Part shown: in pieces, positions 11,981 to 22,169 of the stretch
Position numbering within the stretch: position 1 is the stretch's first letter
Layout: the number at the start of each line of letters is the position of its first letter
From: Pomphorhynchus laevis
Taxonomy: Eukaryota > Acanthocephala > Palaeacanthocephala > Echinorhynchida > Pomphorhynchidae
Assembly (NCBI GenBank): GCA_012934845.2
Contig: WNNJ02001928.1
Location: 62,001-126,000, forward strand
Length of the DNA: 64,000 bases
Reading direction: 5' to 3'
The notes under the pieces: generated by a model
The model's database searches: none
What the model saw: only the letters and a program-made list of their open reading frames with translations
What the model was told of the DNA's origin: nothing
Position numbers and translations under genes: made by a program

Positions 11981-12016
11981 AGAGCACAGCGGATGGCACC
12001 TCATCCGCTGTGCTCT
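11981..12016. repeat. Perfect 15-bp hairpin at truncation point of X1
   Basis: AGAGCACAGCGGATG (11981-11995), loop GCACCT, then its exact reverse complement (12002-12016). X1 N-terminal homology ends at this point. Confidence 0.9.
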
Positions 12017-12075
12017 AAATAATGGAAAACAATTCGATCGTAGGGGCATCTGCGTGGCTTACAACAAAACTATAG

Positions 12076-12196
12076 AATGTTTGGATGCTCGCTAAGGAGC
12101 ATACGTGAGGGGGCAGCTGAGCCTGGACGGTATACAATCACAAGTTCAAGAGAGAAAGGAGTTGATGATTTGCATATTAGCAATTCTAAAGAGTCA
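12076..12196 (-). mobile_element. Inverted LINE endonuclease fragment
   Basis: On the minus strand it encodes 'ELLICKSSTPFSLELVIVYR' followed by 'PGSAAPSRMLLSEHPNIL'. This matches the CR1/L2 LINE endonuclease at about 8938-9050 almost residue for residue. It is a 120-bp internal piece without a 3' tail, so it is not a normal LINE insertion. Confidence 0.85.
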
Positions 12197-12435
12197 ACAG
12201 TGTTCAGTAGCAATATCAACGAATTCAAAAAGAAATTACGGATGGAGGATGCCATGGGGAAAGCTGCTTTTCCGTATTTGTGATACTTTTATTATATTTT
12301 CTTTTTTTTTTGCAGTGAACCAGCCAATTAAGCCATGCTTTTATGTGCTGTTGAAACATTAATAATATGCCCGCGATTATTTCTATCTTAACCACAAAGA
12401 TTTTCAGTACGCGATGGCGGTACTGATGGCGGTAC

Positions 12436-12985
12436 TGACGCCCCTTACAATAGGGGCGTCCCTGTTGTAAGGCACAATGTTGTGCGAGATTTTATGGCAG
12501 ATATAGTGAGGGAAGCTGGAGGAAGGGTCGAAGTTACGTGCGTACTTCAACCAGTTCCTGTCTCAGTCGCATTCGAAAATTCTAGCACAACACGAGATCA
12601 CTCATCGAGATTCGATTTATCATCCACAGGAATTAGCGGAATTATGATGGAGCGATCGTTCTACGATATATGTGTATTTGATAACCGTGCACCGTCATAC
12701 TCTCTTTGTCCTTCAAGTGCTTTCACGTATCACGAAACACGTAAAAACGCAAAATATGCGGAGCTAATACATTGGATAGACTGTGGAATATTTACCCCGT
12801 TAATATTTTCAACTTGCGGTATAATAGGACCAGAGGCCAATATCACTTTAAAACACCTCGCAAGAAGAAAGGCGGATCGCAATAAGGTAAGTTGCAGCGA
12901 CACAATCACACACATAAGAGCGCAACTATCTTTCATCAGTGCAAAAGTGGCTTCAGTAGCTTTTCGTAGCTACAAAACAAATTGA
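12436..12985 (+). pseudogene. RLE element C-terminal nuclease-like domain (X1)
   Basis: Order: 'VVRHNVVRDFMADI' (the His/Arg end of a CCHC-type knuckle), 'VLQPVPV', 'SRFDLSSTGI' then 'SFYDICVF' (spaced acidic residues that I read as the PD..D core of a restriction-like endonuclease), a Y..HE..K motif, 'IFTPLIFSTCGIIGPEA' and a C-terminal helix. The same order appears at 26.41-27.17 kb. In R2-type elements this domain cleaves target DNA. The assignment is by motif pattern only. Confidence 0.6.
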
Positions 12986-12989
12986 GGAA

Positions 12990-13851
12990 TACAATATTGA
13001 CACTGACTTCAAAATAATGGTAAACTTTTGTGATTAAAAATTTTTATTTCTATTTTCTAAATCAGTGATTATCAAATGAAAAATTTTTGCTTATGAAAAG
13101 GATAAATTCAAATAAATTCCATCTTTATATAAAAATTATTACCGAAACGCCGTAATGTACCGCAATTCCTTGAAGGGTCTCGCCTGGTTTTATCGCATGA
13201 CGTACGCAGTTCACTGATTGAGCGATATTTGGTCTCAATGTACTCCCGTAAGATCGGTATGTCGTTGACGTAATTAGATCGTCGGTTTCCATGTGTTAGT
13301 GTAAAATGATGTTCATTCAAACTACGAAGTCACACTTTGTAGATCATGTTTTTGATTGCATAGTGTAAATTTAAATAGCGTTGTCGTGATACATTTTTAA
13401 TTAGAGCACTGTATCCGTTCTAAACCGAATTTGTTCATCAGTGTGAGAAGATCACGTTTTTGAAAACTTTTAGCTTAAACGTTTTTAGCCTACAATTTAT
13501 TGATCGTGATGTAATGTATTGAAAATTAATAATTATGAAAATTTTAGCTGTGGCATCTTGCTTCTTGCATTTGCATTGAAATAAAACTATTTTCGCTAAA
13601 ATAAACGCATAACAGATATCTCTTTTTCAATCTCAAAGAAGCCTTACAATTACCAAGAGACAAATTAGCTTATGCTGTGGTATAGGATAGTTTACTATAT
13701 GCTTATAAAATCTTAAAATCAATAAAATCTTCAACGGAGCTAGATCGACATATTAGTTTTATTATTTTTATTATAAACATAATTGTTTTTCTCTACTATT
13801 TCAATTTCTATTTTATAAATTTAAAGATCACATGTATCCGCAGGTCATAAA
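12990..13851. other. Non-coding DNA, nothing recognised
   Basis: A 70-codon minus-strand open frame (13108-13320) has mixed composition but no motif I know. No repeat shared with the rest of the window was seen. Confidence 0.45.
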
Positions 13852-13880
13852 AATGCGGCTAGAATAAAACTAGCCGCATT
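13852..13880. repeat. Perfect 11-bp hairpin with AATAAAA loop
   Basis: AATGCGGCTAG and its reverse complement CTAGCCGCATT flank the loop 'aataaaa'. It is GC-rich compared with its surroundings and there is no adjacent gene. Confidence 0.85.
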
Positions 13881-14500
13881 AATCAAAAAATAGACTGCAA
13901 AATTTTGACTGCTCAAAAATTTGAATGCACATAAATTCGAGTGCGTTATAGTTCAACCACGCTATTTTTCAACCTCGATATCAGTATTAATTTAATTATT
14001 ACAAATATCATTTTAAAATAATAATACAATTTGTTGTATTTGATATACAAGTATATATTATAATATATTATATATAATAATTACGAGAGTTGTTTATTTA
14101 GCCTCATTTATCTCATTTTAATTTATATAAAACATTTGTTTCCCAAATGTTTAAAATTAATTCATAATTTTAAAATTATGAATTAATTATTAATTAATTC
14201 AAATTATGTTTTAAAATTACTTTTAATGATTCAATCGTTTGCACTTATTAACTTTATTGCACCTTTCCCGAAATTGCAATCTGTGATAAATTCCTGAACG
14301 GCTTGTAAACAATCTTCCTACTAAAACGACGCATACAAATATTCGACATTAATATTCCATAAGGTGTTACTAGAATTGCATCGTTAGGAATGTTTAAATT
14401 TTTAAAGGAAATCAAGCGTGCTTACTATATAAGATGGCCACCTTTCAATAAACGCAATGCATTACTTGCTTAATGACAAAATAAATGGGGAGGGTGTTAT
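13881..14500. other. AT-rich non-coding DNA
   Basis: Runs of TATA and AATTAATT occur at 14030-14210. No gene was found. Confidence 0.5.
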
Positions 14501-14560
14501 ATGACTACAAATCAAATCAGCTAACTGAGTTGACGCATTTAATATAATTATAAAATTTGA
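14501..14560 (-). mobile_element. Naiad terminus scrap (reverse)
   Basis: The sequence 'aaatcagctaactgagt', then 'atttaatataattataaaat', is the reversed outer end of a Naiad pseudo-LTR, about 50 bp only. Confidence 0.6.
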
Positions 14561-14635
14561 AAGAATAATTAAAAATTAATGAATAAAAATAAATACATAA
14601 AATTAATCTTAAATTGTTAATAAGGATCCATTATT

Positions 14636-14852
14636 GATAAATAATTATTGGAGCTGGATTAAAGAAAAGGATACATTATTTTTGATATTTCGCTAACTTC
14701 TGTTAGCATCTTCAGATAATTATCTGAAAATGAAGTAATTAAAGTAATTTTATAAAGTAATTAAAGTAATGTTCTGAAGATGCTAACAGAAGTTAGTGAA
14801 AAATCAAAAATAATTACGTCTTTCGTTTGATCCAACTCTAATAATTATTGAT
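14636..14852. mobile_element. Foldback (MITE-like) element
   Basis: The arms (about 14639-14718 and 14773-14850) are about 80% complementary over roughly 78 bp around an AT-rich centre. The inner arm end is 'aacttctgttagcatcttc'. There is no coding capacity. A related left arm occurs at 36048-36147, so this is a dispersed family. It could be a non-autonomous DNA transposon; no sure target duplication was seen. Confidence 0.75.
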
Positions 14853-15054
14853 CTTAGCGTTGTATTTGATCTGCTGCCCATGGCTCCAGAGGTCGAAAAT
14901 ACCAACTTAACGAAACTGTTGCGCTCAATCAAAGCAATACGTTCGTTGTATTTTGATAACTTAGAAAATTACAATAGTAAATGTAATTAATTAAATAAAA
15001 GAGGAATAAATAAATAACAATAATCACTAAATAATAGACGTAGTGACCTTAACA

Positions 15055-15154
15055 AACGACTACAAGATTAGGAAAATCTTGTAGTCGTTATCTTTCCATA
15101 GGATTGGGAAAATCCCAATCATATGGAAAATCTTTTCCCATAGGATTGGGAAAA
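15055..15154. repeat. Cluster of three consecutive hairpins
   Basis: Hairpin 1: perfect 15-bp stem, 15055-15069 with 15075-15089, loop AGGAA. Hairpin 2: 14 of 15 bp, 15095-15109 with 15113-15127. Hairpin 3: TTTTCCCA (15133-15140) with TTGGGAAAA (15146-15154). Hairpins 2 and 3 share the sequence CATAGGATTGGGAAAA, so hairpin 3 looks like a partial copy of hairpin 2. Confidence 0.85.
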
Positions 15155-15344
15155 TAGGGTCTACATCTCCCACATATTTTAGCTGGTGCCGTCTTAAATC
15201 GTCACATCACCAATTATGCAGAAACACTTGTGTTTATCAAGAGAAGGATATCTCTTTAACTAGCTCGTACGTCTTCAGCTTACTTACGAGCTCCTCGGAC
15301 CAGTAGAGGCACATTCAAGAAGATACATATCTCAACAGCTTCGG
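15155..15344. other. Moderate-GC unassigned DNA
   Basis: It is less AT-rich than its flanks, with no motif or long open frame I can assign. Confidence 0.35.
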
Positions 15345-15406
15345 ATAGGACTCAGGGCATCCGGGAATGCTGTTGACGACGGCGAGAAGGACAGTAGTGT
15401 TGATGT
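15345..15406 (+). repeat. Direct repeat, about 62 bp, copy 1
   Basis: It shares 'cggcgagaaggacagtag' and 'tgttgatgt' with 15526-15588, at about 85% identity by eye. Confidence 0.75.
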
Positions 15407-15525
15407 TAGAGACGCGGCAGTAACAAACATTCCGCACTTGGGTTTAATTTCGATCGAATTTGTTTAGAGTATATCTAAATTAAATAGGCGTGTACTCAGA
15501 ATGCCTCAGAAGGTCTTGTAGGTGC

Positions 15526-15588
15526 ATAGGACTCAGGTCATCCCGGCCTGCTGTTGAAGACGGCGAGAAGGACAGTAGTGTTGATGTC
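15526..15588 (+). repeat. Direct repeat, about 62 bp, copy 2
   Basis: This is the partner of 15345-15406. The sequence after copy 1 ('tcgaatttgtttagagtat') also recurs, diverged, at about 16090, so the underlying unit may be longer and partly lost. Confidence 0.7.
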
Positions 15589-16726
15589 AACCGTTCCGCC
15601 ATTGGGTTCTAGATTAAAACACCGTCTATATGTTGTAAGACGCCGAGGAGGATGCTTCGCCCTCAGTGCGGATGTAGTGATTTCGTCGTTTTGCAGCAGT
15701 GTAGCGTCATTGCATACCATTCGAACTGATCTGCCAATGTCATTGTCTTTAATATTTTCCGATACCTGTCGACGTAGCTGATCTCCGTAAGCTGGTCTCT
15801 ATCTAAAGTGACTAAGTCAAACAAAATTATACGTTTTTGCGATTCTTCCGTGGCCTGCCAGCACGACAGCATACATTAGTTATGCCAAATATCAAATCTT
15901 ATGGTAAATCAAGGATTTGGAAGGAAATCATATATCTTACAATTAAACATTTATTTACGATTGTTTAATTGCTAGCAATAAATAATTAATTATCGAATTG
16001 GCGATAATTTCAAAATTACAAAAATAAGATTTGTTTTCATTTTGATCCATAATAAAAATATCGTTTAAAAAAACCGACATTTTAATTGCGATCAAATTTG
16101 TTTAAAGTATAAATCTAAATTAAATCAGACCTTGACATAAGCATACACATTAAAATCAGGTTCACTAAACATCATGGATTACAATAAAATTAAATAAAGC
16201 ATTTTTAACTATAAATTAATGTTTTATAACTTTATCATTAATTACTTTGCCGATAGTCATGAAACGTGACATTCGCCATTGCGCTCTATCTTGCTTTTAT
16301 TAGCCGAGTTAAATTCACTACATATATGCAAATTAAATTCTTTTATTGAACAGTAAAAGTCTTCAATGCGTATCACTATTTTCGTTGCAATTCAATGTAT
16401 TCAAACTGCTATCAGTTGTTATCCTAGTAGTTCTCGTTGACAATGACCTGAAGCTAAGCTTCTGTCAGGTTCTGTACCGGAAACCGCCAAGTACTGCCAA
16501 GCTGTTCAGTCAGCATTGTGCCTTCGACATCCATCTCTAAATGCATAAAAGTCTCCTTGTGCTCAGTAATCTGCTTATCGGACAATATACAATCTGCAAT
16601 TATACAATCCACCTGACCTCTGGATTGTTAGAATTACCGTGGAATCTCAGTTTCTTCTTTCGTTTGTATGAAATCTCTTGTGTATAAATTTGAACTGAGT
16701 TTTTACGTGTAAGTTATCATTATGTA
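15589..16726. other. Unassigned DNA
   Basis: Short open frames on both strands (15538-15872, 16346-16540) have no recognisable motif. Composition up to about 15880 suggests a decayed element. Confidence 0.35.
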
Positions 16727-17560
16727 CTACTTAGCATTAATTTTATCAATGAAACTTTTTATTGATATACATGGATTTAACCGAGATGGCCGTTTTGCCC
16801 ACTTATCGTACATTACAACACATGAACCAAACCAAGGATAATAACTTTCAATGTTGCCTTGATCAGCGTGTCTTATCCAAGTGTTGACAATGGCTTTGAA
16901 TTGGCTCAATGATGAGGCAGTCATGATGTCGTGAGGCAATGCGTTCCACAACTTTCTCACTCTGTGTGACAATCGCGATACTATTGTTGACCTTCCAATT
17001 TGTCTTGCGCGTAACGCGAGAGAATGACCGCTGCGACTTTGTCGGACATTCAATTCAACACATTTCACTTGGGTAGCCGTCTATCCCCTTTACTACAGCC
17101 CACATCGCAAACAGATCCAGAACGAGTAGTCTAGCTTGCACTGATATCATCTCCATTGAAGTTAAACGATCGCTATAACTCATCATTTTACATCCTCGAA
17201 CGAGCTTGCTGCCACTACGTAGAATTTTCCCAAATCACTCATTTCACCTCTTGTAGAAGGGAATGATGCCTGGATAGCATATTCGATATGGGGACGAACA
17301 AGCGCATTATATAGCTGAACAAAACAATGATGAGATATCGACAAGATATCAGATAAATATAGATAAATATCAGATATTGACAAGTTTTAATCAGATAAAT
17401 CATCTTCCTTGCTGAACTGCATTCTTTCAGTATCCATTCTAGTTTTAAGTGACGATTGCATAAGTATGCCAAGATCACCAACCTGATTTGTCGAAATGAT
17501 AAACAGATCATTTATCATCGCAAACAGATCCATAATGAATATGACAGATCCATGATGAAT
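16727..17560 (-). pseudogene. Jockey/CR1-like LINE RT C-terminus (reverse)
   Basis: Minus-strand pieces in order: 'NQVGDLGILMQSSLK' (17450-17490), 'YNALVRPHIEYAIQASFP' (near 17270-17330) and 'VSRLSHRVRKLWNALPHDIM' (near 16920-16980), then 'FKAIVNTWIRHAD'. These are the thumb and C-terminal landmarks of APE-type LINE RTs (LY..LVRP..EYA; R.F..WN.LP..V; FK..L). The upstream domains are missing, and at least two frame changes and an AGATAAATA-rich expansion near 17340-17395 interrupt it. It is a different family from the LINE at 7.9 and 19.6 kb. Confidence 0.7.
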
Positions 17561-18044
17561 TTCATTCCTTCTCACTTTTGTCAATTAATAATTTTTGAGT
17601 GAACAACAACATTATCTTTAATTATTATATGATATAATTGAAGCTCACAACTTACAAGAGCACAAGGTTTTTTAGAAGAAAACAATTGTCAATGGAAACA
17701 ACTTATTACGTATTTATTATTTTAATAAAATATTAAATTCAAACTTTAAACTTTGATTATTTGATTATAAATAATTATTTTAAGAAATTTAAAAAATCAC
17801 ATGCATTAAGACTTGATATTCTTGGTTTAATAATATAAAAAAATTTTAAAAAAATTTTAAAAAATTATTTTAAAAAATTTTTTGAAAAATAATAAACATA
17901 CAATATAATATACATACAAGATAAATTAACATACAAAAACGGAGTCATCTCGGGATATAAGGGCTCTGACTAGCGGACACCTGCATTTGCAAGTTACACT
18001 CAACGAGTCATTGAAAATACTGAACAAATATTTAATCTGGTCAA
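17561..18044. other. AT-rich spacer
   Basis: It contains A/T homopolymer-rich sequence (17830-17900). No gene was found. The last 100 bp may be the leader of the RLE element. Confidence 0.45.
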
Positions 18045-19556
18045 ATGCCTAGGGGGAAACCTGCTACGACTAATCGTTGCTGCAATTGCAACGGACAAGC
18101 TGCTGTCTGTAAGTATGTTGATGTGCCAGAGACAAGAGGACGTGCTTCAATTGCCTTGCGCCAAACTGCAGAAATCGCCCTTTATTAACTTCTGCTTCAC
18201 AGTTCACAACTACAGTGGTCACGCAAGATATGCACTCTACTGAAGATTCTAGAACAGTTTACTCTGCAGTCGCTCAATCGCTCCCGACGAACACACCACA
18301 GGGCGCTCAGTCGACCTCAATTAGTCAACAAGATTTTAATGGCGTTCCAATGGTTGGGGCAAAGGGCATCAACTTAGACCAAGATGATTCGCTAATGGCG
18401 TCTGGTCTTTTTAAGGTCATTCATTGGAAACCTAATCTCTTTCGATTACCCAAATGTACGGAATCTAATTTATTCATTAACGAACTCGCTAAAATTTATG
18501 AGGGGGCTGCCTCACAATCCACTTCTCTCATGTCTGCTATTGTGATAAGTCAGTTAGTACTACAGCGGATGAACAAATCACCAGTAAGGAAAGTGAACAC
18601 GATATTATCGAAACGCATTAACCTCTGGCGATGTGGCGACATTGATAGTCTGCTTGAAGAAGAAGGATTCCTGCAAAGTAATTACACTCAAAAGAATCAT
18701 CCCAATTCGAATGATGACCTATCAAAAACCTTCCGAAGACTCGTACTAGGGGAAAGATTACCGCTGCTATAAAACTACTTGAATCAAATAACGTATGCAG
18801 AAAACCAATGGATTTTGATGAGCATGTTTCTGGCAAATCTGTAAGAAAAATACTACTTGATAAGCATCCAGATGGAGCTAAACTGTGTGGTGATGCATTA
18901 TTAGAGCAGTCAAGCCACAATTCTCTAGACTTTCATCCAGTGATATCCAATACGATTGATTCGTCGCAGATTGTGTCTTCAGCTAAGCGAGTAAAAGGCG
19001 ATGCCGGACCCTTAGGCTTGGATGCCAGGTCATGGAACTACACGCTAGCCGATTTTGGCGATGATTCTAAAAAATTGGCAAATGCGTTTGTGGATCTCGC
19101 TCGCGTAATATCCAAGCAACAAGTGTCTATTAATACCATGATTGCATTAATTGCAAGCAGATTAATTGCTCTATGCAAAATTCATGGGATCAAACCAATA
19201 AGAATCGGTGATGTATCCAGACGAAAAATGTCCAAGGTACTCCTTGATATAGCTCGACCACAGCTCCAGCATGTTTGTGGAACATTGCTACTATGCGCTG
19301 GAAAGCGTGCAGTTCTGAATGAGTCATTCACACTCTACGTGATTCCCTGTTTCATAACCCTCAATCAATACTTCTAACAATAGATACCGACAATCCCTTT
19401 AAACGCGTAAACCGGAAGACTGTGTTGACCAATATACAGAAAGTATGTCGGCTCTGTCAACAGTACTACACAATATGTATGAACAACCTTTAATACTAGT
19501 CATCAACAACGAACGTATTCTATCCAGAGAGGGTTTCACACAGGGTGATATAAACT
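18045..19556 (+). pseudogene. RLE-type retrotransposon X2, 5' part (finger to mid-RT)
   Basis: The ATG at 18045 starts a Cys-rich finger (CCNCNGQAAVCKY, then out of frame CFNCLAPNCRNR). Next come 'FKVIHWKPNLFRLPKC', a helical stretch ending 'KRINLWRCGDIDSLLEEEGF', and the RT entry 'KGDAGPLGLDARSW' (about 19000-19040). Then 'ASRLIALCKIHGIKPIRIGD' followed by 'VSRRK', and the RT motif B 'LSREGFTQGD' near 19520-19550. At that point the gene is split by a LINE and resumes at 25621. Several frameshifts are present. The layout (finger, RT, CCHC, nuclease) is that of RLE-type non-LTR retrotransposons. The formal clade name is uncertain. Confidence 0.75.
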
Positions 19557-19601
19557 CACACAGGGAGTTTAAACTATCTTGATACATATTAACTACTTAC
19601 A

Positions 19602-20545
19602 ATTTCAGTTCCAGATTTCAGTTCCAGATTTCAGTTCCAGATTTCAGTTCCAGATTTCAGTTCCAGATTTCAGTTCCAGATTTCAGTTCCAGATTTCAGT
19701 TCCAGATTTCAGCTCCAGATTTCAGTTCCAGATTTCAGTTCCAGATTTCAGTTCCAGATTTCAGTTCCAGATTTCAGTTCCAGATTTCAGTTCCAGATTT
19801 CAGTTCCAGATTTCAGTTCCAGATTTCAGTTCCAGATTTCAGTTCCAGATTTCAGTTCCAGATTTCAGTTCCAGATTTCAGTTCCAGATTTCAGTTTCAG
19901 ATTTCAGCTCCAGATTTCAGTTCCAGATTTCAGTTCCAGATTTCAGTTCCAGATTTCAGTTCCAGATTTCAGTTCCAGATTTCAGTTCCAGATTTCAGTT
20001 CCAGATTTCAGTTCCAGATTTCAGTTCCAGATTTCAGTTCCAGATTTCAGTTCCAGATTTCAGTTCCAGATTTCAGTTCCAGATTTCAGTTCCAGATTTC
20101 AGTTCCAGATTTCAGTTCCAGATTTCAGTTCCAGATTTCAGTTCCAAATTTCAGTTCCAGATTTCAGTTCCAGATTTCAGTTCCAGATTTCAGTTCCAGA
20201 TTTCAATTCCAGATTTCAGTTCCAGATTTCAGTTTCAGATTTCAGTTTCAGATTTCAGTTTCAGATTTCAGTTTCAGATTTCAGTTCCAGATTTCAGTTC
20301 CAGATTTCAGTTCCAGATTTCAGTTCCAGATTTCAGTTCCAGATTTCAGTTCCAGATTTCAGCTCCAGATATCAGTTCCAATTTCAGTTCCAGATTTCAG
20401 TTCCAGATTTTAGTTCCAGATTTCAGTTCCAGATTTCAGTTCCAGATTTCAGTTTTAGATTTCAGTTCCAGATTTCAGTTCCAGATTTCAGTTCCAGATT
20501 TCAGTTCCAGATTTCAGTAACAGATTTCAGTTCCAGATTTCAGTT
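19602..20545 (+). repeat. 13-bp VNTR in LINE 5' leader, about 72 units
   Basis: The unit is CAGTTCCAGATTT, with rare variants (TTTCAG, CTCCAG). Because 13 is not a multiple of 3, three units make a 39-bp coding period. This yields a spurious 313-codon frame of 13-residue repeats (QFQISVPDFSSRF). It is flanked on both sides by a related leader motif, which suggests it is part of the LINE's 5' region rather than pre-existing target DNA. Confidence 0.9.
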
Positions 20546-20791
20546 TCGCGAGCGAAGCAAGCTGAAAATCTTGTCCACCAAGATTGTAAAACAATCAAAT
20601 TACAATCTTCGACGACAACCGACGACAACCAACGACAATCTCGACGACAACTAACGACAATCATCCGCTTGACAATTATCGACAACTATCGACAACCATC
20701 GACGACATCCGCTCGCTACTTACACCTAACGACTTGCAGACTAACGGAGTTTAAACATTCTTGATTATAACTAACTAATTAACATTTTATT

Positions 20792-22169
20792 ATGGCAAAG
20801 AGAAAGCTAACTAAAAATGTCGGCCAGCAACTCAAGTCCGTCAAGGAAGCTTACATCGAAAAGCAAATTGGATGCGACAACAAGAACTGCAATGTTTGGA
20901 ATCACGTTGCCATTCCTTTCACTGACGAGGACAACGTTTCAAATCGGAATTTCCTCTGCGGCTTCTGTTGTGCTGCCCTCGTAGGTAAGCTAATGAAGAA
21001 TGACCACTCAAACAGTGGAGACGTTCTTAACGCTAACAAAACAGATTTGTGCTCAATAAATAAACTTGATCATATCTCTCAGTCCACTCAGACCACTGTT
21101 ATACATGGAACATCAACAAACGACAACATATCTTCCAATCTATCGTCGTCATCCGTTTGCTTACTAACTCCTTCGTCATCTATGAAACCCGTTCTTGAAA
21201 CTTCTCACACACACTCTTCCTTTAACTACGGATAAAACTTCCCTTAATCTTCATCTTCCTAACAATGCAAACAGTAAAGGCCTTCATCTCGTACCTCATT
21301 TTTCCTATTCATCCCCACATCTAAATACATCTCATACTTTTTTCTTCTCTTCACGTACTCCTTACTCTAACTCTACCGTATCACTTCTCAATAATTTACA
21401 TCCTTCTATCAAAATTATCTCCAGTAACATCTCCGTTCAACCTATTAAACAATCCACTTCTGTAACACATGCTCCAACCGTATCACCTATCAATAATTTA
21501 CATCCTTCCGTCAAAATCATCTCCAGTAACATCTCCGATCAACCGATTCAACACTCAACTCCTGTCACACATGCTCCAAACTATCTTAAATCTTCACTTG
21601 GCACCCCTGTCATTCCCACGTTTATCTGCTCTTCTGCCTCTACTGCTAGCAGGTCTCTCCATCCACCACTACGTAATCGTTTTCCTTCGCGCGATCGATG
21701 CATTATCATATATAATTTAAAGGTTTCCGAATCTGCTTCTCCTCAATGTCGCCTCGATGATGATGTATCTACTTTTAGGTCTATCCTAGCAACCATTCTT
21801 CCTGATAATAATCCATCTCTCTTCAATAATATCGCTCCTGTATCTTTGATCCGTTTAAACGAATCCACTAAATCCAATCATCTCAGTCTTCCACTCCTAA
21901 AAATTGTTTTCCGATATAGTTCACGTGCATCCTTGGTACTTTCCCAACGTTTTAAACTTCTTACCACTTCGTCTACTGGTCGTATATTTCTTGACTGCTC
22001 CCCTTCTGATATTGCCCAGCTCAATTTAGCTCGCATTGAGAAACATCGACGTGAAACAAACGGCGAGTCATCCTTATCTATACGTAAAATCAATGGAAAT
22101 TTTCACGTTGTAAACACAAGGCCAAAAATTCGATGGCGTCCCATCTCTCGCCCTTGTCTTCTTCGCTAG
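20792..22169 (+). pseudogene. LINE ORF1 with PHD-like Cys/His finger
   Basis: It starts MAKRKLTKNVG, preceded by the repeated leader motif. Residues about 25-65 hold a PHD-like Cys/His pattern (CDNKNC, VWNH, then FLCGFCC). A Ser/Thr/Asn-rich region follows with two tandem 34-residue repeats ('NNLHPSIKIISSNIS', near 21383 and 21484). The C-terminal segment (near 21690-22169) holds 'RDRCIIIYNLKVSESASPQ' and 'VSLIRLNES', in the style of the RNA-binding ORF1 domains of CR1-group LINEs. One frame change near 21200 separates the finger from the rest. Confidence 0.7.

Larger units (their letters stand above)
11570..12985 (+). mobile_element. RLE-type retrotransposon copy X1, internally deleted
   Basis: The N-terminal part (11570-12018) begins with a Cys-rich finger (CCKCNTNAAKCLRCGC then CINCAAPNCC), followed by 'WRPNILSIPKC', which aligns with the start of the copy at 18.05 kb. 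The RT is absent. The C-terminal part resumes near 12436 ('GVPVVRHNVVRD'). The middle is replaced by a hairpin and an inverted piece of the CR1/L2 LINE endonuclease. It is clearly non-functional. Confidence 0.7.

Noticed and set aside
15538-15872. Overlapping frames on both strands near 15.6 kb
   Set aside because: More balanced composition than the surroundings, but no domain pattern. Perhaps part of a decayed element I cannot identify.
19579-20520. 313-codon open frame of 13-residue repeats
   Set aside because: It is a by-product of the 13-bp VNTR; stop-free frames are guaranteed by the unit sequence.
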